64,000 nt of DNA from Winogradskyella epiphytica. GTDB lineage: Bacteria; Bacteroidota; Bacteroidia; Flavobacteriales; Flavobacteriaceae. The first letter of the stretch is position 1. Each line of letters starts with the position of its first letter. The notes under the pieces are model-generated. The model was given only the letters and a program-made list of their open reading frames with translations. It did no database searches and had not been told where the DNA came from. The stretch is taken from contig NZ_QJTD01000001.1 in assembly GCF_003217215.1 (NCBI RefSeq), forward strand, positions 124,001 to 188,000, in the 5' to 3' direction. This document shows, piece after piece, positions 28,455-37,900 of the stretch. The translations under genes and the position numbers were made by a program.

Positions 28455-28695
28455 CCACCATCTCACCAAATCACTACATCCCTGCATCACCGTATCTCCA
28501 CCTCACCACTTCACCACTATCACCGCATCACCATCTCACCGCATCCCTGCATCACTACAACCCCACGTCACCACTTCACCATTTCACCACATCACCACTA
28601 TCACCGCATCCCTGCATCCCTGCATCCCTGCATCACCACCTCACCATCTCACCGCTATCACCGCTATCACCGCATCACCACTTCACCATTTCCCC
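28455..28695 (+). repeat. Octamer tandem array 2, unit TCACCGCA/TCACCATC (about 30 units)
   Basis: About thirty 8-bp units beginning TCACC or TCCCT, with four 9-bp variants (TCACCGCTA, TCACCACTA), run from 32 bp upstream of the four-helix-bundle gene start to two bases short of the cysN stop codon. The consensus matches array 1 but in the opposite orientation, so in a cysN-S23-cysQ transcript the two arrays are G-rich and C-rich partners. Open frames here are repeat translations. Confidence 0.95.
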
Positions 28696-28696
28696 C

Positions 28697-29953
28697 TCAA
28701 ATAATCATCCCTGCACCAATAGTCTCGTTCGTCTGCTCGTCTATTAAAATTATACTCCCCGTTTGTCGATTTCTTTTATAACTATCGTAAAACACAGGCT
28801 TAGCCGTTCTTAGCGATACCCGTGCTATATCATTCATCTCAACTTGGTTGATATTTTCAATACGATGTAAGGTATTTATATCTATTTTATATTTAATCTC
28901 TTTAATCATAGCCACACATTCATTTGTTGTATGTTTAATTAACACTTTACTTCTAGCTTGCACTGGCTTATTACTCATCCAAGTAACTAACACTTCTAAA
29001 TCTTGTCCAATTTCAGGAACATTATTTTCACGCACAATCATATCTCCGCGACTATTATCTAAATCATCCTCTAGAGTCATGGTTACCGACATAGGTGAAA
29101 AAGCTTCTTGAATAGGCTCACCATTAAGCTCAATACTCTTAATCGTGGATACAAATCCAGATGGCAATGATTTAACCCTATCACCAGGTTTAAACACACC
29201 TCCATCAATGCGCCCTGCAAAACCTCTATAATCTTGATGTTCTAAGGTGTGTGGTCTAATCACAGACTGCACAGGAAAACGACAGTCTACTAAATTATTA
29301 TCGCTAGAAATATGAACAGTTTCTAAATGATAGAGAAGTGTACTTCCTTGATACCAATCCATATGAGTAGAACGGTTCACAATATTATCACCCTGTAAGG
29401 CCGAGATAGGTATAAACTGGATGTCATTAATACTGAGTTTAGATGCAAAAGTCTTAAAGTCGGTTACAATTTGATTGTAAACAGCCTCTTCATAATCCAC
29501 TAAGTCCATTTTATTGACACAGACTATAGCATGCGGAATACGCAATAAGGAAGCGATAAAGGCATGACGGTGGGTTTGTTCCAATAATCCTTTTCGCGCA
29601 TCTATGAGAATAATGGCTAAGTTAGCCGTTGATGCCCCAGTAACCATATTACGGGTATATTGAATATGCCCAGGTGAATCAGCGATAATAAATTTGCGTT
29701 TTGGCGTGGAGAAATAACGGTAAGCCACGTCAATCGTAATTCCTTGTTCGCGTTCTGACTTTAGGCCATCTGTTAGCAAGGACAAGTCTACATAATCGTA
29801 ACCTTTGGTTTTACTCGATTTCTCAACAGCATCTAATTGATCTTGAAAAATTGATTTAGAATCATATAATAACCGCCCTATTAAAGTACTTTTCCCATCA
29901 TCTACACTTCCCGCTGTAGTGAATCTCAATAGTTCTATGTTTTGATGTTTCAT
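28697..29953 (-). CDS. cysN: Sulfate adenylyltransferase subunit 1 (GTPase)
   Basis: This GTPase subunit drives CysD to make adenosine 5'-phosphosulfate from sulfate and ATP. The 418 residues contain G1 TTAGSVDDGKSTLIGRLLYD, the switch region LKSEREQGITIDVAYRYF, G3 DSPGHIQYTRNMVTG and G4 NKMD, then EF-Tu-like beta-barrel domains II and III. The length is that of CysN alone, without the CysC fusion seen in some bacteria. It is separated from cysD by 990 bp of palindromic repeats, although the two are normally adjacent. Its stop codon abuts octamer array 2. Confidence 0.96.
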   Translation of the reverse strand: MKHQNIELLRFTTAGSVDDGKSTLIGRLLYDSKSIFQDQLDAVEKSSKTKGYDYVDLSLLTDGLKSEREQGITIDVAYRYFSTPKRKFIIADSPGHIQYTRNMVTGASTANLAIILIDARKGLLEQTHRHAFIASLLRIPHAIVCVNKMDLVDYEEAVYNQIVTDFKTFASKLSINDIQFIPISALQGDNIVNRSTHMDWYQGSTLLYHLETVHISSDNNLVDCRFPVQSVIRPHTLEHQDYRGFAGRIDGGVFKPGDRVKSLPSGFVSTIKSIELNGEPIQEAFSPMSVTMTLEDDLDNSRGDMIVRENNVPEIGQDLEVLVTWMSNKPVQARSKVLIKHTTNECVAMIKEIKYKIDINTLHRIENINQVEMNDIARVSLRTAKPVFYDSYKRNRQTGSIILIDEQTNETIGAGMII

Positions 29954-30944
29954 TATTTTATATTTTAGGCTTTAGGCTTACAGCTTTATTTCTTAGTTTT
30001 TTACTTAGACTGTGTAATTTTCGTTTTATTTGGTTGATTTCTGTGGTTAATCCTTCATAAGTATTGGTATTGATATAATGTTCATATTTCAATAACACCC
30101 CTAATGAGCTACGCTCGGTAATTTCAAAGTAAAGTATATTTTACTTTTCATTAAGCTCAAGGGGACATTCCTTAGATGGATGTTTATATTACAATTTTCT
30201 TATGTTTTATTTAAGCTATAAATTTAATATTCCTATTTTATAACACCCCTAAAGTCCCCTCGAGGGGACATTCCTCACGTTTATTATTCATATTACACCT
30301 CATATCTTTAATCATAGACAAAGCCAATGTAAATGTTTTTTTGACACCCCTAATGAGCTATGCTCGGTAATTTCTAATCAAAATATGTTTTACTTTTCAT
30401 TAAGCCCAAGGGGACATTCCTCACAGTTATCATTCGTATTTCTAGTTAAACCTTAAATACACCCCTAAAGTCCCCTCCAGGGGACATTCCTCAGCTTGAT
30501 GTTTATGTTACAATTTTCTTATGTTTTATTTAAGCTATAAATTTAATGTTCCTATTTTAATAACACCCCTAAAGTCCCCTCGAGGGGACATTCCTCACGT
30601 TTATTATTCTTATTACACCTCAATCTTTAATCATAGACAAAGCCAATGTAAATGTTTTTTGACACCCCTAATGAGCTACACTCGGTAATTACAAATCAAA
30701 ATATATTTTACTTTTCATTAACCTCAAGGGGACATGCCTCACGTTTATCATTCGTATTTCTAATTAAACATTAAATACACCCCTAAAGTCCCCTCGAGGG
30801 GACATGCCTCTCAGTTATCATTCGTATTTCTAGTTAAACTTTGAAAACACCCCTAATGAGCTACGCTTGATAGTTTTTAATTAGAAGGTGTTTTGTTTCT
30901 CATTAGACCCAAAGGGATATTCTTTAGATGGGCAGGTCATATTA
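29954..30944. repeat. 1-kb block of palindromic CCCCTAAAGTCCCC repeats between cysD and cysN
   Basis: The block holds about four short elements (ACACCCCTAAAGTCCCCTCG then AGGGGACATTCCT, containing the palindrome GTCCCCTCGAGGGGAC) at 30242, 30459, 30563 and 30776. Four longer elements, in which TAATGAGCTACGCTCGG through CATTAAGCTC replaces the centre, are at 30092, 30342, 30660 and 30847. A unit of about 315 bp is almost tandemly duplicated (30180-30495 and 30500-30812). The same elements recur at 62.74-63.27 kb. No gene is visible. Confidence 0.9.
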
Positions 30945-31850
30945 CTAGAAATAGCCTTGTTTCTTACGGTCTTCCATGGCCGTTTCAGCACGTTTATCAT
31001 CGGCACGACCCCCACGTTCCGTTGTTCTTGTGGTTGCAATTTCCTCTATAATTTTATCTACCGTATCGGCTTTCGATTCTACCGCACCTGTTATTGGCAT
31101 ATCGCCACAAGTTCGGTAGCGAATGGTCATGTTTTTTACCTCCTCATTGGCTTTGAGCTTTAAAAATGTTGAATGTGCCAAAATCACATTATCTCTAATT
31201 ATGCAGTCGCGTTGGTGCGAAAAGTATAACGAAGGCAACTGAATATTCTCTAATTTAATATATTCCCAAACATCTAATTCGGTCCAGTTAGAAATAGGAA
31301 ATACTCTAAAGTGTTCTCCATAATTCTTCCTACCGTTGAACAGGTTCCACAATTCTGGTCTTTGATTTTTAGGATCCCACTGCCCAAACTCATCACGATG
31401 AGAAAAAAAACGCTCTTTAGCTCGTGCTTTTTCTTCGTCTCGTCTTGCTCCACCCATAGCGGCATCAATCTTATAAGCTTCTAGCGTATCTAAAAGGGAA
31501 ACAATTTGCAGTGAGTTACGCGAGGCGTCTGCTCCAGTTTCCTCAATAACACGACCTTTATCAATGGCCTCTTGCACAGATCCCACAATCAACTGCACTC
31601 CTAATTCATGAACCAACTGATCCCTAAAAGCTATAGTTTCAGGAAAATTATGTCCAGTATCAATATGAATTAAAGGAAATGGAATTTTTGCTGGGTAGAA
31701 TGCTTTTTTCGCTAAATGCGTCAATAAAATTGAATCTTTACCTCCAGAGAATAGTAAAGCTGGCGTTTCAAATTGAGCAGCAACTTCACGTATAACAAAA
31801 ATAGCTTCTGCCTCTAGGGCTTTTAAATGATTAATGACGTAATTACTCAT
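30945..31850 (-). CDS. cysD: Sulfate adenylyltransferase subunit 2
   Basis: This catalytic subunit forms APS from ATP and sulfate. The 301-residue protein has the PP-loop PALLFSGGKDSILLTHLA near residue 35, IDTGHNFPETIAFRDQLV and the conserved arginine-rich loop GGARRDEEKARAKERFFS. The C-terminus GRADDKRAETAMEDRKKQGY is also typical. Its ATG overlaps the cysC stop by four bases (31847-31850), so cysC and cysD are translationally coupled. Its partner cysN lies downstream beyond the 990-bp repeat block. Confidence 0.97.
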   Translation of the reverse strand: MSNYVINHLKALEAEAIFVIREVAAQFETPALLFSGGKDSILLTHLAKKAFYPAKIPFPLIHIDTGHNFPETIAFRDQLVHELGVQLIVGSVQEAIDKGRVIEETGADASRNSLQIVSLLDTLEAYKIDAAMGGARRDEEKARAKERFFSHRDEFGQWDPKNQRPELWNLFNGRKNYGEHFRVFPISNWTELDVWEYIKLENIQLPSLYFSHQRDCIIRDNVILAHSTFLKLKANEEVKNMTIRYRTCGDMPITGAVESKADTVDKIIEEIATTRTTERGGRADDKRAETAMEDRKKQGYF

Positions 31851-32446
31851 AGGTTATACTTTAATTTTTCTAGAATAAAATCTAATATCTTTTTTACCGA
31901 AACATCAACAGACTGATTATCGGTAACAATTTCCAAATCGGCTGATAAGGGCGCTTCATAAGGGGCTGATATCCCTGTCATATTTTCAATTTCACCAGCT
32001 CGTGCTTTTTTGTATAAACCCTTCACATCCCGCCGTTCACATTCCTCTAAGGAGGTATTGACATAAATTTCAAACACTTCGTTCTTACCCACTATAGTTT
32101 TAATCTTATCACGATCTTCTCTATAAGGCGATACAAAAGCCGCTAAGGTTAATATTCCCGCATCTATCATTAAACGAGCAACTTCAGCTATACGCCTAAT
32201 GTTTTCAGCTCTGTCCTCTGGCGCAAAACTAAGATCTTTATTAATACCTTGCCTTATATTATCACCATCCAAACAGTAGGTGGAGATCCCTCGCTTATAA
32301 AGCTCTTGCTCTACCAAGTTTGCCAAGGTCGACTTTCCAGAGCCAGATAACCCCGTAAACCACAGTAAAAAAGAGCGATGACCATGACGTTTTTCCCTGT
32401 CCAATTTTGTTATTCTATAGGCCTGTTGCCGTGTGTGTGAACTCAT
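31847..32446 (-). CDS. cysC: Adenylyl-sulfate kinase
   Basis: This enzyme phosphorylates APS to PAPS. The 199 residues include the Walker A motif LLWFTGLSGSGKSTLANLVE, the substrate loop CLDGDNIRQGINKDLSFAPE, DRAENIRRIAEVARLMIDAG and VKGLYKKARAGEIENMTGIS, all standard for stand-alone CysC. It lies 17 bp after the DUF2061 gene and overlaps cysD. The presence of cysC with cysQ shows that PAPS is made here; whether PAPS feeds reduction or sulfotransferases cannot be told, as neither cysH nor a sulfotransferase is in the window. Confidence 0.97.
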   Translation of the reverse strand: MSSHTRQQAYRITKLDREKRHGHRSFLLWFTGLSGSGKSTLANLVEQELYKRGISTYCLDGDNIRQGINKDLSFAPEDRAENIRRIAEVARLMIDAGILTLAAFVSPYREDRDKIKTIVGKNEVFEIYVNTSLEECERRDVKGLYKKARAGEIENMTGISAPYEAPLSADLEIVTDNQSVDVSVKKILDFILEKLKYNL

Positions 32447-32463
32447 GATGTGATTAACTATTT

Positions 32464-32883
32464 TTACGATTGAAGTCGTCGTTCTTTAATTCTTTTGTCA
32501 AGACCAAAATTAATACGATACCACAATTTCTCATGCACAAAATACAATAGCATTTTCGTAAAGACCTCGGCCGTTCCAATTTTCAGACCAGTTAAGGGGC
32601 TTCCTGTCACCAGCCAACCGAGCAGTATGGTATCTAAAGTCCCAATGCATCGCCATGAGAATGTTTTAAATATATGTCTTTTGTTTGCCGACTTTATTTT
32701 CGTTCGATACCAAAACCTTTCGTGCATATAGTACAAAAACGATTTGGTCGCCAACTCAAATCCACCTATCTGCAGCCCTATCCATAGGTCTCCAGACAGC
32801 AACCATGACAAAAGCATAGTATCTAGAGTACCTACAAGTCTCCAAGTAAGCGTTTTGGCCGCATGACGTTTACTAAATTTCAA
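32464..32883 (-). CDS. Tandem DUF2061 membrane protein
   Basis: This 139-residue protein contains two consecutive DUF2061 units: KRHAAKTLTWRLVGTLDTML (about 5-24) and KRHIFKTFSWRCIGTLDTIL (about 69-88). Each is followed by a hydrophobic helix and a YxxHExxWYR ending (YYMHERFWYR, YFVHEKLWYR). It is probably a small inner-membrane protein with two to four short segments. It is first in the minus-strand cysC-cysD transcript. DUF2061 genes often neighbour sulfate-assimilation genes, suggesting a link to sulfate uptake or activation, but no activity is established. Confidence 0.88.
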   Translation of the reverse strand: MKFSKRHAAKTLTWRLVGTLDTMLLSWLLSGDLWIGLQIGGFELATKSFLYYMHERFWYRTKIKSANKRHIFKTFSWRCIGTLDTILLGWLVTGSPLTGLKIGTAEVFTKMLLYFVHEKLWYRINFGLDKRIKERRLQS

Positions 32884-33503
32884 AATTTATGCTTATGATT
32901 ATTTCCTAATATTTATTGTCACCCTCCCAGTTTAAGACTCAAAAATCTTTTCCGAGCTAAACTCTTTCCCTTTTTCTTTATTGAGGTAACCTCACTTTAA
33001 GCGAACACAAGCCTTCTTTATACCATCGCACTCCGATATATAAGATGTGTGTTTTAAATTCCCGAAAATACTTATTTACACAATAATATTAAATCATTTG
33101 ATACTATTTAGTCACTATCTCTTAGAATTTATGCTGGAATCACTTAAAATAAAAGTCAACAAGAGACATTCCTAAAAACTAGACCACACTTACAACTGAT
33201 GGGCTGCACTAAAATACGAATTGAAATTAACTTTAAGGCAGCATTCTAATTTTAAAGCCGTTTTAAAGTGACCAGAATCCTCGACCTCCTAAACCCCCAT
33301 TTTACTAGTCGCGATTGGCCCTTATTCTTAAAGTTTAGTCCATGAGCAAAATCTACGCGACTTTAAGCTAAACGCACCCTGAAACCGCAATAATAGTCGC
33401 ACCTAACGAGCGACCGCCAGAACCTGCAGGGAAATCTTTGCTTCTATTCAAACAAAACCTCATTTTAAGCCTCAAAAAGAAGGTGATTTCAAAATCACTT
33501 CAT
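32884..33503. other. Intergenic region without recognisable gene
   Basis: About 620 bp with no credible reading frame, RNA gene or tandem repeat. A short GC-richer stretch (33290-33430) reads on the minus strand as CDYYCGFRVRLA and a stop, possibly a degraded gene end, but it is too short to name. Confidence 0.5.
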
Positions 33504-33606
33504 TATATTTGTAAAATAATCATTTGATTTGAGTGTGTAAGAACACTCAAGACCTTATTAAATTTAGCCTAAAAACGGGGTTCTAGCTGTGTTTTAGGCT
33601 TTTTTT
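33504..33606 (+). ncRNA. Candidate small RNA with -7 box and intrinsic terminator
   Basis: A TATATTTG -7-type box (33504-33511) precedes about 90 bp holding a TTGAGTG/CACTCAA hairpin (33529-33551) and a terminator: AGCCTAAAA (33566-33574) pairs with TTTTAGGCT (33592-33600), then six T. No start codon or frame is present. No good -33 TTG was found at the right spacing. The centre (33537-33588) matches the HU 3' region at 49 of 52 bases, so it may instead be a relic of a lost HU paralogue. Confidence 0.35.
33537..33588. repeat. 52-bp duplicate of the HU gene 3' end (other copy 33834-33885)
   Basis: GTAAGAACACTCAAGACC through AACGGGGTTCTAGCT occurs here and at 33834-33885 with only three mismatches. 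The second copy covers the stop codon and terminator arm of the HU gene. The match points to duplication of this 3' region. Confidence 0.9.
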
Positions 33607-33814
33607 ACGCCGTTTTTCAAGCATTTAAATGCCCGATACAACCGTAAATCGAATAGGATTTGAAGAATTCAAGACTAATTCGTGTTAAACAACATCAAAA
33701 ACCACATGGGTTTAGTTCATCAGCAGCTTTAAAATGAAACATACGGAACAACAGTCTCTTTGTTGAGCATCTTCCACTCTCTTTACCCGTATAAATACCA
33801 CCACATTTAATCAT

Positions 33815-33851
33815 AAAAAAAAGGTCCTGAGTGGTAAGAACACTCAAGACC
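33815..33851 (-). terminator. Intrinsic terminator of the HU-like gene
   Basis: Read on the minus strand, GGTCTTGAGTG and CACTCAGGACC form an 11-bp stem with one mismatch over a 7-base loop, followed by eight T. It starts about 29 bp after the stop codon. Confidence 0.85.
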
Positions 33852-33879
33852 TTATTAAATTTAGGTGAAAAACGGGGTT

Positions 33880-34263
33880 CTAGCTCGCTTTCTTAAAAGT
33901 TAAATCACCTAATAAATTACGCAGGCGTTTACCTGGTCTAAAAAGAATTCGTGCCTTTGTAATTAAGGAGGCATTGACTTCTTCTTCCGTATCACGCCCT
34001 TCCGAACTGACACTCACTTGAAAATTACCGAGTCGGCCTAACTTTACAATCCGTCCCTGCTTTAGCGAAACCAATATGTTTCGTTCTAAAGAGAGCAGAA
34101 CGGCATGGCAGTCGGACTCGGTTACCGTACTTTCGTACGAGATTTGCTCCGCGAGCACTTCTAAATCTACTTCGCCATCTGCTATCGCAGCAGCGTAGTA
34201 CTTCTCAGGCAATGTGACATCCTGAGGGTTCCGTCTGGCTTGCGCCTTGAATTTTACACTCAT
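33880..34263 (-). CDS. HU/IHF-like DNA-binding protein (HU-HIG type)
   Basis: This 127-residue protein is an HU-fold histone-like DNA-binding protein of the longer Bacteroidota type, with an N-terminal strand (VKFKAQARRNPQDVTLPEKYYA) before the helical dimerisation part. The pattern ESTVTESDCHAVLLSLERNI, the strand GRIVKLGRLGNFQVSVSSEG and the C-terminal FRPGKRLRNLLGDLTFKKA support the call. It should bind and bend DNA as a dimer. It is monocistronic with its own terminator. Which DNA or process it serves is unknown; paralogues are usually numerous in these genomes. Confidence 0.88.
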   Translation of the reverse strand: MSVKFKAQARRNPQDVTLPEKYYAAAIADGEVDLEVLAEQISYESTVTESDCHAVLLSLERNILVSLKQGRIVKLGRLGNFQVSVSSEGRDTEEEVNASLITKARILFRPGKRLRNLLGDLTFKKAS

Positions 34264-34962
34264 TGCATGTGTGTTTTAATTAATAAATAAATGTTCGACT
34301 TAGTACACCTAAGCGCCTAACTGTCAGATACAAAGATTATAAATTTATTCTATAATTCCCTTATGACTTATTAACAAAAACCAAACATAACTACATTGCG
34401 CATGTTGATTCAACTCTACCGAAATAGTGTCAATATCAAATAAATAAGGCTAATTAACATTATAAACCTAAAGCATTTCTTGTTATTTACAGTAAATTTA
34501 TAACACACTAATAAACCCTCTATGTTAATAAGTCCTAAATGATCATCGAGCAGCGACTGCTTTTACTGTCCTCATATTGAAATTTACCGTAAGTACGTTT
34601 TATCTCAACTATAAAAATAGAATTGATGCTGATGAGATAAATAAAGTAGGTCATTAGCCAAATAACAACCGTCACCTTCCTTGATTTATCCACCCAATTA
34701 ACGATTCGAACAAACTATAAAACTGGTTATTCTTAGCGCATCAATTTTGAAGGAAAAGTTCGCCACACCCCCATCCTTTTTTAAACCAACTCTTTTCAAC
34801 CAAGATAATAAGCGTTTCATCTAAGATATTATAACGTAAGCTTTTAAATAAGTAGTTTCGCAAACTATGGGACATAATAAATCGCTTTATTTGATTATAA
34901 AGCCCCTAATTGTGGCCTAACAAACCCAAATAAAAAATTTTTAATTATAGAAAATTACACTC
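34264..34962. other. Divergent intergenic region, AT-rich, no gene seen
   Basis: About 700 bp separate the HU-like gene (minus) from the T9SS substrate (plus). It must carry both promoters. A TAATCTTTG stretch near 34332-34340 on the minus strand is close to, but not exactly, the TAnnTTTG box. No repeats or frames stand out. Confidence 0.5.
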
Positions 34963-37900
34963 ATGAAAAAACATTACATCTTATATGTTTTACTAGCCTT
35001 TTTCTCATTAGGTTTTAGTCAATCTCCGATCGTCACGATAGACCGCCATAATATTGTAGGTCCTACCGCTACTGGAAATGACCCGGCAATAAGCTCTAGC
35101 GGTTTTGTAAGAGGTGCCGGTGTACAATTAGCTGGTAATCCAGACCAAAATTTTATTACAAATGGATGGCAGTCGACAAGTTTAGCAGATGCCGTATTAG
35201 GTAATGAATATATCGAATGGTCTACAACTGCTAGTGTCTCGAACAGCATTAACATCAGTAGAATTGATGGAAAATTCAGAGCCACAGCAAATGGCCCGGC
35301 TAATTATCAAATATTTTATAGCTTAGATAATTTCGCAACACCTGGAATACCAGTTTCAGGAGTAGAGACCAGTCCTAACCCGGCAGATGTAAGAAATTTT
35401 ACAGGTTTGAATATTACTTCAGGCACTGGGGGAACGATTACCTTTAGACTCTATGCGTGGAACGCACCTAATCAATTTGGTTATTTTATAATCGCTGGTC
35501 AGAATTCATGGGCACAATATGGCATTGCTAAACCTGGTTTAAGAATGCGAGGAACGATAGCATCTACAGTAGTATTTAGCGCTGAGTCAAATATTGTGGC
35601 CTCAAGTTTCGATCCATATGACAATATCGATAACTATACAACATATCCGCGATCAACTGGATTAACCGTGGGGAGTTCTTTAAAAATCGGTGAATTTACA
35701 ATTCAAGATGGTGGTGATGATTTAACAGACGCTGATAACGCTAGTACGATTTTAACTGACTTAGATTTTGAAATCACAAATAGCAGCAACTTAAAAACTA
35801 TTGCTATTTTTGATGGTAGTACTCGAATAGCAGAAGCAGCAGTCACTTCGAATACAGTTAGCTTTTCTGGTTTATCAGGGCTTGAAGCTCCTGATAATGG
35901 ATCAAAGATCTTTGAAATTCGAACTACTTTTAATAGTGCAGTAACGGACAAGGAACAATTTCAGCTTAAAATTACTAAAGCTGTAGCTAACCCGTTACTA
36001 GGATCTGTTTTTGAAGCTTTTGATGCCGGAGCAGCTCAAACACCTATAGTTGGTGATGATAACAGAATCAATGTTATTGCTGACCGTTTTATATTTGGCC
36101 AACAACCAACGGACACTAACCAATTTGATATTATGACACCGTTTCCAACAGTTATTGCTGTGGATGTAAATGGTAATCGTGATTATGATTATAACGACAC
36201 TATTGGCATATTAGCTAATGGTTCAAACATTACACCAAATCCAAACAATTACCCAATTACTAATGGTTTGGCCGTTTTAGATAATATTACTTTATCGAAC
36301 AAGAGTTCGTCAGTAAAATTAGTGGTACTAGACCCATTCTTTGTCATGAGCACATCGTTTAGTGTCCACGGCCCTTCACTAACTTTAGCTCAACAAGATT
36401 TTGATGGCAGCACACCAAACTGGCCTTACAGCACAGACGTCACTACATTTGACAATGGCTGGGGAACTGATGGCTATTACGGTGTGATAGACAGCAATAT
36501 AGCTACGCCTTTAAATCATTCATCATTCTCAGGAAATATTTTCGGAGAAAATGATATTAATGATGAAGGTAATGGTACTACAGGGTTTGCTACGCTAACT
36601 TTAGAACCTGTCAGTATTAGCGACTTTACTAATGTTAGAGTTTCTTTTGATTGGAATGTACATGGTTATTCAAATAGTGCTGGTGTTGTTCAATACCGAT
36701 TGCTATATGATGGAGTTGCTCAACCATGGATTAGAATCGTTGAAGGTGGTGTTCCTGCTGCTACAACTACTGGAACGGAAAACGTCACAATTCCTGACAC
36801 GGTAAATAGCATCTCTTTACAAATTCGATTAAGAAACAGAAATGACGTCAATGGTTATACTGGTTTTGACAATTTTAAACTCGTAGGTGCATTTGATGGC
36901 ATGATTTATATGGATGATGGACAAACTGCAGGATGGATAGGTGGTACTCCAGATTCGACTACAGGAAATGAAAACGCCTATGTGATGAGCGGCACCTATA
37001 TAGCTGCCATGGAAGACCCTGAAGAAGAACAAATTAAATTAAAAAACTTTTTTATTAAAGAAGGCGCTAAAACATCAATTCCTCCTTCACAATCTATTAT
37101 TGCAAACGCTACTGTAATTAATAACGGAACTTTGGAACTAAATTCTACCGCGTCGACATTTTCTAGCTTGATAGGTAATGAGGTCATAGGTGAGGTGATT
37201 TACAATCGACACGTGAACCAGTTTGCAGATTCAGGTTCGTCTAGTGGACATAATGATTTGGTTTCTGCTCCTGTGACCAGTCCGAACCAAACTTTCGCTG
37301 TACTACGCGCCACAAACTCTAATATTCCATCAGGGACTATCCAAGGTGTTCCATCATTCTTATTTGGTCCTTTTGACCAAAACACGAATGAATATATCAA
37401 CTATACAGCAACTAATGATCCTGATGTCGTTGAAGCTGGTATTGGTTATAGAACGGCATCTACTGCACCTACAGGTTCACCTTTTAAATTTGTAGGAAAT
37501 GTGATTACCGGATCTTTGTCAGTACCTATTACTGTAGGTTCAAGCACTAAGTTTAACCTTATCGGTAACCCTTATCCGTCATATATAAATATGGGAGCAT
37601 TTATTGATGCTAACCTTGGGGAATTCAGCCCTACAAGCGCAGGGATCTATGCTTATACAGGCGATGTTGAAGATCCAACCCTCGGATTTAAGGTATATAA
37701 CAAAGCCTTCACAGATGCAAATCCTGAAGCTTTAGTAGCACCTGGCCAAGGATTCTTCGTTAATTCTAAAGTGGGCGGTGGCACGATTAATTTCACTCCT
37801 GAAATGCGATCAGCAGGAACTTCAGGTGACTTTATTGTTGGACGCTCAGCGGAGTCAACGGAGTCAGCGAATTTAACCCTAGCCCTTTCTAGTAATGATA

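Noticed and set aside
27867..28695. CRISPR array
   Set aside because: Unit pitch is a constant 8 bp with no unique spacers, and no cas gene is in the window.
28422..28781. 119-codon plus-strand frame rich in His, Thr and Ser
   Set aside because: It translates octamer array 2 and then runs antisense into cysN; the array explains its composition.
33363..33430. C-terminus of a formylglycine-generating-enzyme-like protein on the minus strand (CDYYCGFRVRLA)
   Set aside because: Only about 20 residues of weak resemblance, with no upstream frame; could be chance.
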